Source: Clarireedia homoeocarpa
Taxonomy: Eukaryota; Ascomycota; Leotiomycetes; Helotiales; Rutstroemiaceae
Reading direction: 5' to 3'
Assembly (NCBI GenBank): GCA_001465935.1
Contig: LNKV01000022.1
Location: forward strand, 62,001 to 126,000
Length of the DNA: 64,000 nt
Part shown: piece after piece, positions 33,575 through 44,003 of the stretch
Layout of the letters: each line of letters starts with the position of its first letter
Position numbering within the stretch: position 1 is the stretch's first letter
Notes under the pieces: model-generated
What the model was told of the DNA's origin: nothing
Database searches by the model: none
The model's input: only the letters and a program-made list of their open reading frames with translations
Program-made: the position numbers and the translations under genes

Positions 33575-34184
33575 TTTGGGTAGCGAATGGGTTGATTATT
33601 CGAAGAGAAAAAGATCCTACAGATAGCTATCTGGATAGAGATAAAGACGAAGTCTAAGACGGAGTGAAGAAGAGAAACTTCTTCGGTACCTGTCTTCGCA
33701 AGAATGAGTGTAAATGATTGTGATAATGGATGTATGTCTCAAAAGCATTTCCATTGATGCGGAATTGAACATAGAAATATCCACATCAGAGTTCACGGAT
33801 GATTTCAAGAAGATGAATATCGCGGCAACTGCTATCCACTTGAGGTAGGAGCTGGGCATATGTTATGCTTGAACGAGATAGGGCAGTTCATTCTTTGCCT
33901 GCCGATTCGAGCACAACTCTAGAAGACAAGTCTCTGCCGATACAGGGCAAAAACGGCGAGTTAAATGGAAGGGAGGTCTGTTATGGCATAACTACTTCAT
34001 CCCGTAGAAACGGATCTGCAATACAATGCGTGCCCTTCCTGCAGTTCAATCATCAAATTATTGATCTCCTCAGCTCGCGTGCTTATACATCTCGGGTCCA
34101 AAAAGTTCTGAAGAACATAGAAAGAATTGAGATTCATCAAAGAGAGGATACATAGGAATATTGAACCTGACTGTAATAACTTTC
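33575..34184. other. Intergenic with one unproven small ORF
   Basis: Between the Frag1-type gene start and the 3' end of the pseudokinase gene. A plus-strand ATG frame at 33865..34155 (96 aa, MLERDRAVHSLPADSS...) is open but resembles no family and has no visible signal peptide. I cannot say whether it is translated. Confidence 0.3.
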
Positions 34185-35226
34185 CTACTCTTCCTTTTTA
34201 TTTGCATCCCAAGCTAGTAGGAAATGGGTTTTCAATTCTGAGGGATCAAAATCTGCCGCGTCTAATGCACCCATGGTAGCACCTGCTAAAAGTCTTGCTC
34301 TACTAACACTAGCACTGACAATTCTACTGAAAGCAGCACCTCTCACAGCGGCACTTTGACACCACGCAAAAAAACTCCCAGCTTCTACAAGTCCTATGCC
34401 AGATTGCCAGGCTGCAGCCACAGAGCCAGCAACAGAGCCAGCAACAGGGCCCAAAGCTGCAAATCCAACTGTTCCAAAGACTGGTACAGCGACAAGGGAC
34501 GCAACTGAAACCAGCCCACCAACGACTTGGAAACCAAATCGATAGGGATGCTTTTGGATATATTTCTTAAGACCTACTTGAAAAACAATGGCGAGAGAAG
34601 TTAGGCATAAAAGGACATATAATAAAAGAGGAAGAAGAAGGTTCATACAGGAAGACAGTAGAGGAGAAGGGAAACATACTTTTCTTGCGTAAAGTATTCA
34701 TTTTTGGTATAAAATCCGGACACCAGCATGCTAGAATCCATGGAGTTAATGGTAAATCCCAAAGATCATCCGGAAACATCCTAAGAGTAACAAGAGTCTT
34801 AATTACACTCTCATTAGCCACACTTTCGTCTATTTCATGAAACAATTGGCGACCTGTAGCGACTTCGTACAAAATGCTGCCCAATGCGAACAGCTCTGTG
34901 CGTGCGATTCTTTGTTCGTTTGTGTCAAGCCGATCTGAAATCACTTCTGGGAGTTGGTAACGCGGTGGATATAGCATGGCCGAGGAGACTGAGTGATCCT
35001 GGAAGTAGTTCTCGGCAGATCCATCATTCATGTTGAGAACAATATCCCAATTGCGGATATAAGTACGATTTGGCGGTTCATGATCTTTAAGGAATAGCTG
35101 CTGTATCGAATTTGCCCATTGCAAGCGTAACTCGTCTTTGCGGTTGGGATCAAGTTCCTGGTAACTCTCTTCGGAGGTTGGTAGCCGAACTTTGCACACT
35201 GCTCGCTCTCGCTCTGAAGCCGACAT
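34185..35226 (-). CDS. Degenerate kinase lobe fused to an IFI6/ISG12-like hydrophobic domain
   Basis: Two exons on the minus strand, 35226..34680 and 34573..34185 (106-nt intron, GTATGT...AAGTAG); 311 aa. The first half resembles the C-lobe of a protein kinase: PPRYQLPEVISDRL stands where APE would be, and ARTELFALGSILYEVATG matches the helix-F region (D-x-[FY]-A-L-G-x-x-L-Y-E). The N-lobe, HRD and DFG are missing (RTYIRNWDIVLN sits at the catalytic-loop position), so it should be a pseudokinase. Residues about 195-265 are small-residue-rich and hydrophobic: VGFAALGPVAGSVAGSVAAA, then WQSGIGLVEAGSFFAWCQSA. This pattern is typical of the interferon-induced 6-16/ISG12 family, membrane proteins tied to mitochondria and cell death in animals. 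Function in fungi is unknown; the fusion is directly seen, the family names are recalled similarity. Confidence 0.65.
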
Positions 35227-35550
35227 ATCTTAGATTGTCAAGATGAATAATTTCGGCTTGGAAATCAAAGTATGAAAGTAAAAGGATCAGCAGGACAGCT
35301 ATTACTTATAGACTTTCCTAGATCGATTGTAGTGATAGTACAGTAACAGTTGCTTGGCTGAACTAAAAGGTTTCGAATCTTTCTACGCCTCCTTTTATTA
35401 TTGGATAATAAATCATGGGGTTTTCTATTTGGCCAGCGCATTTTTGCTATCCAACCGTCGCCCCACATTATGTAGCGAATATGGGAGATACACATATAAT
35501 TTTCGTGAAACAAAATTGAGGATATACTTTTCTTTTGTGAATAGTCCAAT

Positions 35551-35691
35551 ATGAATACTAACAACGAGATTCAACTCGGCCCAGCTATTACTTCGCAAGT
35601 ATTCGATACTCTCGAGGTGTTACGTCGTCGACCTCCTAATCACGTGGAAGTGGTAGAAGACAGTAGGGTTCGTATTGAAGCAATCAAGTAG
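35551..35691 (+). CDS. 46-aa hypothetical ORF, possibly truncated
   Basis: ATG 35551, 46 codons, product MNTNNEIQLGPAITSQV followed by a basic, then mixed-charge segment (RRRPPNHVEVVEDSRV). Not recognised. It stops 31 bp before the LTR-like repeat at 35723, so it could be the N-terminus of a gene interrupted by an insertion. It is divergent from the pseudokinase gene. Confidence 0.25.
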   Translation: MNTNNEIQLGPAITSQVFDTLEVLRRRPPNHVEVVEDSRVRIEAIK

Positions 35692-35722
35692 GGGATTATC
35701 GATGGAATATATTTCGATTGGT

Positions 35723-35807
35723 AACTAAGTAATAAAATTACTATTTGAGTTGAGCACGAAGCTCTATATACTAAGGAAATACTGTCTGCTTATATAGACC
35801 TTCGTTC
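35723..35807. repeat. 85-bp dispersed repeat, copy 1 (LTR-like)
   Basis: Aligns without gaps to 57311..57395 with 8 mismatches by eye. The shared core includes TTACTATTTGAGTTGAGCAC and TTATATAGACCTTCGTTC. Read on the minus strand it has a TATATAAG box followed by a GAGCTTCGTGCTCAACTC stretch, resembling the promoter part of a retrotransposon LTR. Confidence 0.75.
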
Positions 35808-36889
35808 CTACTGTACCAGTTGTTCCAGTTGTTCCAGTCGCACCCCCGGATGATTTTGCGCGGCTCATGAGTGAGTGGTCTTCTGCAAGCATACCGTCTT
35901 CCTCCATGATACCTAGATCGAGGGGAGTTGCGTTCTGAGTGATGGCAATGGCAGATTTCTACTCCATATCTGTAATGACTGTGGCTGCTCCACGAAATTT
36001 TGCTGTGATGTGACCTGGTTTCAACCTTGACCACAAATTAAGAAATGACGGTGTCGTATTTGCGTCCCCCGGAATGAGATATAGCAACGAATGCATCTAT
36101 CAAAGAGGAAATCCAGAAATGGCGGAGCCGTCTTCTGGTGAATTTGACGGGGGTAACGGCACCTAATCACTTTCAGCCCATCAAAATTCGCCCTCAAACG
36201 ATAGTATAATGTTTTCCAGTTTGTCAATTTGAATGGAACGGCGCGACCCTCGGTCACTTTGAGATCAGCGTCAACGACCTCCAACTTAGAGGCGATAAAA
36301 AAGTGTGGGTGGCATTGGATTCTGTCATGCTGACGCAAAATTTACAGGCCGTAGGCACCTGTGCTCATCCCGGCAGCTTGCCCCTCCCTGATCGAGCTTG
36401 GGTACTGTTCGAGGATATGTACGTTGTAAGAAAGTTGTTTGAGCATAACACTATGCACCAGTCCTGATGGAAAACCCCCAGTCTGAAGCATACAAGGTCA
36501 GCTAGCACAGATGCAACAAATGGTCTTGTTGGTGTCGTTGTTGGTTTGTTCGTTGTTTATCTTGGGTAGGGCGCAGCACGATCTGATTGGGGATTCTTTA
36601 GGATGGAAAGTAATTGACAGCTGCATAGTTCCGTGTGAGATAGCGAACCCACGCGTGTGCCCAAAATACGATATTTGTGTTCGTCTAATCGTGGAGACAA
36701 GTTGGCCGGGCGCTGTCGAGACTTAAGCATTTCGCCGATGTCATATAACGGAAGATCCTCAACGAAAGGCGAAGAATCAAGCGCGGCTGATTGAGAAAAA
36801 TAGGACTTATAGGCCATACCGCGGTAAATGACATGTAGTGTCGAAGAAGACATCACTCTTCTAGAATGCTCAGTCATTGTGATATCCAA
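35764..36889 (-). pseudogene. Possible decayed or unresolved minus-strand gene
   Basis: Several protein-like pieces lie in different minus-strand frames: MTEHSRRVMSSSTLHVIYRG (from 36877), KLEVVDADLKVTEGRAVPFK (about 36288-36229) and NATPLDLGIMEEDGMLAED (about 35921-35865). The last runs through a Gly/Thr repeat (GTTGTTGTVGT) into the dispersed repeat and stops there at 35764. An in-frame TAG interrupts the last block. I could not join them with good splice sites, so this may be a broken gene or an intron-rich one. Family unknown. Confidence 0.3.
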
Positions 36890-38611
36890 CTATTTATGAC
36901 TTGGAGGCTTCAAGCTACCGAGGCGGTATACACTTAAATGTGATGCTGAATACTTCATAGCAAGTTAGTTTAAAACAGATTCTTGCAATACATTTCCATG
37001 AACCTCCATTCTCTCAATCATGCCGAATGCTCCAAAACGAAGAACAAAACCTTGTGACATTCCCGGATTACCGCGCAGGGACTTCAACAGCACTCTAAAC
37101 AACATCCACTGTCTGCTTAACGTATATTTGATCAAGTTGATTCGGTGGAGCTTGTAAGACTCTTGATCGACTAATGCCCTACCCGTTGTAATTGACGCTG
37201 CTAGAGATGGTGAAAATGACTCAGCAACCAGGTCTTCGTCGGTATATTCAGGCCAGTCTTAGTCCATATCCCTTCCTGATTGTGTTCGATTTGACATGTC
37301 CTTTGGTTTCAGCAAGTCTTTCACTGTCGGTGTAGCTTATATAGCATTTGTAGTCTAAGTAGCATAGAGAGTTCAAACCTTGAACGATTTGTCTCCTTTG
37401 CAAGCCGGGCATCGGCTCCTTCCCCCGTTTTGGCGTCTCCCTTAGACACCTTGATTGCTTCATTCGGATAGCAGAGTACGAAAATTGATCCCGTGATTAT
37501 CCTGCTTGTCGCTGGCTCACTAACAATTGTAGAGTCAAGTGTCGTCCTGGTACCGCGCGTCAAAACGACTGACTTGACTGATGCCACCCCTTCAGCACAA
37601 TATGCTTATGAGTTGCGATTTGGGACTCGGTCTTAGAATCAGTATCAGCACACTATTCCTAACCATCAATCCTAATGTCAAGCGACGGTACATAGGTATA
37701 CTTCCCGCAGCATCTGATAAGGCTGAGACTGATTTGAATGCATGTAGCTGTTGCGCTCGGAGCACTGCTGCAGGGTGTGACAAGATGAAAGTCGCCATGG
37801 GATTAGCAGTCGCTCAACTTCTGGCTACTCTATACTTGGGGAGCTCTCGAGAACCAAGTTTGATAGCTGTGCAATCTGACATTAATACCGACGGTCCTAA
37901 CTGGGCGCCGAGCTACCTAACTCTGGATATAAGAGGTAGTTATGAACGCGTTTGGTTGCATTTAACGAGCTGGGAATAGTTCGTTGTATGTAGGAAGGCG
38001 AGGAAGGGCCGCAGAAGTCACCTACCAGTGCTACCTAGATAAACTGAGACCTGTTACGTAGACACAAGAACGTGACTCAACATTGTCAGATCTTAAATCA
38101 GTTATCTCGCTCGGCTTAGCTCAACCCAGACTGATTCAGTCGTCGACCATACAAAGTAAGGCGATAGCAAGAACAGAGAAATCGAAGATCATTGGCCAAG
38201 TTTTTTGCTTGTTCTTTTCGGGGTCTTCCATTTTGGCATGGGCCACTTTATGCTTGAGACCTTTGAAGATCAACGAGAGCAGGTGACAGCATAGCTTCAT
38301 TTCTTGTTTATTTCTTCAAGACCATAGAAAGTAGAAGGCTTTTCGCTACTTTATGTGAATAATAGCAAAGGTATATCCATTCATTCATTCATTCATTCAT
38401 TGATTCCCTTCATCTGTCAGCCACTCACTTTGAGGTTGGTGATCCGCGTTGGAAAGGATTTATTTTTTCCGCACATTCACCACAGGTCGTCTCGTGTTAC
38501 TAGGATTATTACTACAACACGGCGATTACCATGAGATAAGGGACAACGAATTATTGCCCTCGAACCAAGACATACTTTTTGCGTATCACACCGACTTAAT
38601 CTCATATCATC

Positions 38612-41043
38612 ATGTCGACTCCTTCCTCACCTCGGCCTCTGCCAGTCCCAATGTCTTCATCACCATCACCGAGTTCTTTTCGAGGGCGGTCGGGAAGCCC
38701 AGCTTCGAGAGATAAATCAACAGCTCGATTAGCTTCTCCAGTACCTTCGCATCAAGGCACTCCATCGCTCAGACAAATACCCACACCAAGTCAGATCGGC
38801 ACAACAGAAGAGCCTGGAAACCTCACTCCTCTTGCAGGTCCAGCACCGTATGCGCCAGGGCCCGGTATCAGCGCGTTAGCCGCTGCTCTGTCGAACTCTC
38901 TCGGGCAAACACCATCGACTTTCGGGACTCCTCCCATCCGACCATTATCCCCCGCGACCGCTGGTAAACATCTACAAGCATCTGGCGTGCAAAGCACTTA
39001 TGGCTCTTTCGATAGGCCAAGATCATTACACGGTGGGCAAGGACGGAATGGGGCGACGGCATATGAAGACCCGGAGATTGTCAAGAGGCATTTAGTGCAA
39101 CCAGAACCCGCACAGGCTGGCGATGGGACCGCGGATGGACTTTTCGGACCCAGTGGACAATCACCTTCGTTCCGAGCAGGATCTCCAGCTAGTGCAGCAA
39201 ACAAAGCGGTCGACAATGTAGCACCTGGACTAGATGACGATGAATTCTCGAGTCTGCGATTGCAAGGTGGCGATGTTACTCGGCCAATCTACAGGTGGAC
39301 AGAAGAGACCGCAGGCAAAGGCCGAACGCAACGAAGTAAAAGTTTTCATGTTTCGCGACCGGAACCGGAGAACGAAGTGCTTGATATTGGCACGATTAAA
39401 GTGCCTGGTGGATTCCGTCGAAATTACCTTCGAAGAGCTGTAGGCAGTCCATCTCCAGATGGGAGGGATGAAGAGGATGGCGGAGGGCTTGCGCGACGAC
39501 GCGGTGTTGCTCAACCGAAGATCTTTACCAACAACTTCCTGGAATTCCTGACACTTTACGGTCACTTTGCTGGAGAAGAGCTAGAGGAGGACGATGAAGT
39601 TCTAGCGCCCAACGAATACTTCTCATCGGATGCGGTTGACGACGAATATGGTGAGGGAAGTGATGAGGATAGAGAACCTATGGAAGATAGTGCTTTGCTT
39701 ACTCCCGGTCGACGAAAGAGGAAGCGCAAGGAGCGTGCTCCAGTTGGCACGAATACTCCATTCGGAGCTTCTCTTTTGCTACTCAAATCCTTCGTTGGTA
39801 CCGGTGTTTTATTCTTACCGAAAGCATACCTGAACGGTGGCATGCTTTTCAGTAACCTCATTCTCCTCTTTGTCGCGGCTTTGAGTTACTACTGCTTCGT
39901 TTTGCTCGTCAATACGCGATTGAAGGTTGAGGCCTCTTTCGGTGACATGGGAGGTGTATTGTACGGAAAATGGATGCGAACCCTCATCCTCAGCTCGATT
40001 GTCATCAGTCAAATTGGGTTTGTAGCTGCATACATTGTGTTCACATCTGAGAACCTGCAAGCTTTCATCGCAGCCGTAACAAATTGCCAGACGCACTGGG
40101 ACGTTTCATGGTTGATTCTGCTCCAGATGGCTATCTTCCTACCTTTCTCCTTACTTCGCGATATCAGTAAGCTCGGAATCACTGCGTTGATAGCAGACGC
40201 GTTCATTCTTGTTGGTCTGATTTACCTCTACTACTTCGATATCTTCACAATCGTGAAACAAGGTGGTATTGCAGATATCGTCAATTTCAACTCTCAAGAC
40301 TGGACCCTCTTCATCGGCACTGCCATCTTCACATTCGAGGGTATTGGTCTTATCATCCCCATTCAAGAATCCATGGCTAACCCCAAGAAATTCCCTCCGG
40401 TTCTTGGTGGAGTCATGATTATCATTTCCGTAGTCTTCATCTCCATGGGCGCTTTATCATACGCCGCCTACGGATCTGCCACCGAAACGGTCGTCCTTCT
40501 CAATCTCCCTCAAGACGACAAGATGGTCAACGGCGTCCAATTCCTCTACTCCTGCGCTATTCTTCTGTCCACTCCTCTGCAAATCTTCCCAGCCATCAGG
40601 ATCACAGAAAATGAGCTCTTCACCAAAAGCGGAAAGTACAATCCATATATCAAGTGGCAAAAGAATGTCTTCCGATTCTTTGTCGTGATGCTCTGTGCCG
40701 CGATCGCTTGGGTCGGTGCTAATGATTTGGATAAATTTGTGTCCATCGTTGGAAGTTTTGCCTGTATCCCACTAGTCTACATTTACCCTGTGAGTATCCC
40801 ATTCCTCTCGCATCTACGCAAACCAGAAACTGACAAATTTTCTTCTAGCCAATGCTTCATTACCGCGCTGTAGCAAAAACACGCTTCCGCAAGACGTGCG
40901 ATGTGCTCCTCTGTATCTTCGGTCTCATTGTCATGGTCTACACCACCGCATTAACGGTCATCAGCTGGGCGGGCAGCGGTGACGAAGCCCCAAATTTGGG
41001 ATATTGTGATAGGAAGAGGGGAGGAGATTTACCTGCATTTTAG
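38612..41043 (+). CDS. Vacuolar amino acid transporter, AVT3/AVT4 type
   Basis: Two exons, 38612..40789 and 40849..41043 (59-nt intron GTGAGT...TCTAG); 790 aa. The first ~375 residues are a disordered Ser/Pro-rich cytosolic extension with an acidic stretch before the membrane part, and contain RRNYLRRAVGSPSPDGRDEE. The transporter core opens with TPFGASLLLLKSFVGTGVLF and includes LPKAYLNGG, FTFEGIGLIIPIQESM and GALSYAAYGSATETVVLLNL. These are motifs of the amino acid/auxin permease (AAAP) family as in yeast Avt3/Avt4 and the animal PAT group. About eleven TM segments are visible; the last exon supplies the final one (CDVLLCIFGLIVMVYTTALT). Avt3/4 export neutral and basic amino acids from the vacuole. 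The long N-terminal extension is typical of filamentous fungi. Confidence 0.9.
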
Positions 41044-41564
41044 ATGGTATGGATGTGTTAATGGATGAGTGAGATCAAGTTGGAGCTCATGTGTACAGAT
41101 CTGCGCACATACATACTCCGAGAGTCATACACATGATATAACACCCATCTCGGGTCTAGCGCTGTGTTTGTTTTATTTCTCGCTCGTTTCCTCTTGTCTC
41201 TTTTTTTCTCTGCCGTCTCTTGTTTCATATTAGATTTCCTCATGATAGGTCGGTGGATGCATAGCGATACGTTGGTATATTCTCTCTTTTTCGTTGCTTT
41301 GTGCGCTGGACTTATTTGTCCATCATCTGTTCATCTTGTCGTTGTTCTGTCTACATGCCTCACGGGTCACTCGCTGTGTCTATGTATGTTGTGTATTTAT
41401 TTACCTAGGACGGCATTGGTCTTGGCGTTTGGTTTTCTTGATGTTGCTTTTGCGTCAGAGAATACAAATTGGAACCATACATCATTCGCGAGAAGAATTT
41501 TTAATATAGAGTTTGGTGTGATTGGATGCTTTTTTGATACTGGTGCATTGAACCGTACTACAAA
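41044..41564. other. Convergent 3' region
   Basis: 521 bp between the ends of the AVT-type gene and the nitronate monooxygenase gene; T-rich around 41160-41300. Frames here have no family resemblance. Confidence 0.5.
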
Positions 41565-42829
41565 TTACAGATGACTCCCTCCACTTTTCAATAATCTCTT
41601 CATCCCCTCTCTTACCTCGACCACAACCTCTCCAGCCGGCATGACCTTCTTGATCAACCCCACCCCAGTCCCCGCATACGTAGTCATTCTCCCCTCATCG
41701 CCCCACCCCTCATCTCCCTTCTTCATCTCCGCTTCATACAACTTCTTATTCTCATCTATCCCTAACCCTTCCTTTTCATCCCACCAACTCTTATTCAACA
41801 CCCCCCTGGCATTATATATCCCGGGCCAACCAGTCGTCCCCCTCAACTGATCATACAAGCTAGTCCTCGCAGTCGACACCCCGCCATCCGAAGCAGCCAA
41901 GACGGCATTTCTATACCCTTGCGTAATCACTGCCTCGGGACAGGCAAGAAATCGCGTCCCCATACAGATCCCACTCGCGCCTAGCATAAACGCCGCTGCT
42001 GCGCTGCGCGCCTCTACTATACCGCCCGCAGCGATGAGTGGAATGTTTCCGTATCTGGCTGCCTGCAAAGTATCTGCGCATTCGGGTAAGAGAGGGATGA
42101 GGGATGAGGAGTGCGCGAGACCGTGGCCGCCGGCATCGGAGGATTGGATGATGAGAGCGTTGGGAGAGCAGGCTTGTGCGATGGAGAGGGCGGAGGACAC
42201 GGTGCCGACTTGGATCCAGATTTTGGTGCGGTTTGAGGTGAGTTTGCGGATGGTGGCGGTCCAGATGGGAAGGTCGGAGGGGGAGTTAGGGGCGAAGAGC
42301 CAGATTGCTGCGGGGGGGAGGGGGAGTTGAGATAGGGTTTTGGTTACATGGGCGAGGTCGAGACCCCAGACTATGAAGCCGATTCCTATGGGGAGGATGT
42401 CGGGAGGGGTGTTGGGGATTGGGTTGCTGGTCAGGGATTCTTGAATCTCGGATACGTCTGAGGCGAGGTCGGAGATACTGGAGATGAAAGTCAGTTTTTC
42501 GCATACAATGTACTGAAGATGCTGAACATGCTGAGAGGTGTATGTAGGTTCTACATATGAGCACGAGGAAGTCATTGTATACTTGAACTAGCCACATGTG
42601 GAGAAGTTATGGAATTATACTCATAATTCCCCGAACGATTCCAAGCACAACGAACAACACTAAGAACTCACTCAGTGCCTGCACCTATAAACCCTATACC
42701 TCCAGCTCGAGAAACCGCGAGGACGAGAGCTGATCTCGCTATCAAGCGCATGGGTGCTCCGACAATCAATGGAGATGTTATCCATGGGTAGTCTTTCTGA
42801 AGCGTTTCCTTGTGGGACGCAGTGAACAT
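41565..42829 (-). CDS. Nitronate monooxygenase (2-nitropropane dioxygenase family)
   Basis: Two exons on the minus strand, 42829..42672 and 42477..41565; 356 aa. The intron is 194 nt, the longest in the window. The start ATG gives MFTASHKETLQKDYPWITS, then PLIVGAPMRL and AVSRAGGIGFIGAGTD, the FMN-binding N-terminus of the TIM-barrel family. Further motifs: IQSSDAGGHGLAHSSS (catalytic-His region), IPLIAAGGIVEARSAAAAF (phosphate-binding loop) and GASGICMGTRFLACPEA. These enzymes oxidise alkyl nitronates such as propionate-3-nitronate to aldehyde and nitrite using FMN, giving protection against plant or self-made nitro toxins. Divergent from RPB11. The family is sure; the substrate is not. Confidence 0.92.
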
Positions 42830-43398
42830 AATGATAATATGTAAAGTTCAATGGATGTAATTCCTCCTCGAATGATGACCGTGACTTCCAGTGAGTTGCT
42901 ACTAGCAAATACTGTCAAGAATGGGTGGATTCTTCCGTAAGCTTCCTGTATAGATGTGACTGAGCAGGTGATTGATATATACAAGAGAAAAGGGGATGAC
43001 TTTCCTTGTGAGGAAATATATAAAAGACTACTTAGTTCAGATTAATAAGTCATACATGCATTTGGTTTTCACAACAGTATTTGACCGGTAATACTTTCCC
43101 CGCGGAGAACTTCGATAGTGAAGTAATGCTCGAAAGGAAGTTCGGAATCTTAAAGCGGCCCCGCTAAGAATACATCATTCCGGATATAGTTAGACCTATC
43201 TTATCGCGGCGACGACGACGCAGCCTTGCCAAAAGTTTATTAAGCTCTTTCATATAATCGGACTTATATCTTCATCTCTGCTAACCTCCGGAACACCGCC
43301 ATTCTACTTCCTTGATACTGGTTTTCGCTACCAATCATCGTTTGTCCATTTACACCGGTCTGTATAGTCCTGTCGGCGCATTCCTACATATTTCAAAC
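42830..43398. other. Divergent promoter region NMO/RPB11
   Basis: 569 bp between the two start codons. TATATAAAAG-like sequence lies near 43018-43026. No gene seen. Confidence 0.45.
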
Positions 43399-44003
43399 AT
43401 GTCGAACGCGCCAGAAAGGTAGGTCGAGTTTCTCTTTGATGCCTTGCAATGCATCAAGTCCCTGCAGACAGAGCTAATACGCGCGGAATAGATTCGAGCT
43501 CTTTATCCTTGGCGAAGGAGAGAAGAAATGCACCGAGGCAGCCGATACTCGTATGTTTTAATCTCTTCCCTGCGAGCTTTGCGCTCTAGGCAACGTGCTA
43601 ATGGAACTGATTGACAGGCACACCTAATTCCTCGATATTTACTTTCAACAAAGAAGACCATACAGTGGCCAATCTCTTGCGCGCATATCTTCTAAAAGAC
43701 CCGCATGTACTGTTCTCGGGTTATAAAAGTATGGTTCCCTGAATTTGCTATCTGTTGAATTCTCGGTCTAAGGCCTGCATTCTATGGGCATTGAAGCTAA
43801 CTGGCGACACAGTTCCTCATCCATTGTTCTCCAAGTTCGAGCTCCGCATCCAGACCGATGGCGAAATCACCCCCAAAGAAGCACTTACAACCTGTTGTCG
43901 TAACCTCGTCTCCGAGCTCGAAGTGTTCAGTCGGGAATTCACTAAGGAGTTCGAGTTACGCAAAATGGTCAGTGGCGATGCGGCAGCTGCAGCCGAGCAG
44001 TAG
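43399..44003 (+). CDS. RPB11: RNA polymerase II subunit Rpb11
   Basis: Four exons: 43399..43418, 43492..43550, 43618..43728, 43813..44003; 126 aa. The first exon is only 20 nt. The product begins MSNAPERFELFILGEGEKK, continues with SSIFTFNKEDHTVANLLRAY (the conserved NTIxKEDHTLGNLLR-type signature of alpha-like subunits) and LFSGYKIPHPLFSKFELRIQ, and ends in a helix (LVSELEVFSREFTKEFELRK) with a short Ala tail. Rpb11 pairs with Rpb3 as the alpha-like heterodimer at the base of Pol II. The length agrees with the family (about 115-125 aa). Confidence 0.95.

Larger units (their letters stand above)
35227..38611. other. 3.4-kb region of repeats and decayed or unproven ORFs
   Basis: No confident gene. 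It holds a 46-aa ORF and an 85-bp dispersed repeat (both listed), a possible decayed minus-strand gene (listed) and an ATG frame at 37581..37979 (132 aa, one hydrophobic stretch MKVAMGLAVAQLLATLYLG) without family resemblance. A TTCA/ATTC run lies near 38378-38402. Confidence 0.45.

Noticed and set aside
37581..37979. 132-aa ORF with one hydrophobic stretch
   Set aside because: ATG present but no family pattern, no splice support and an equally long antisense frame; not enough to call a gene.
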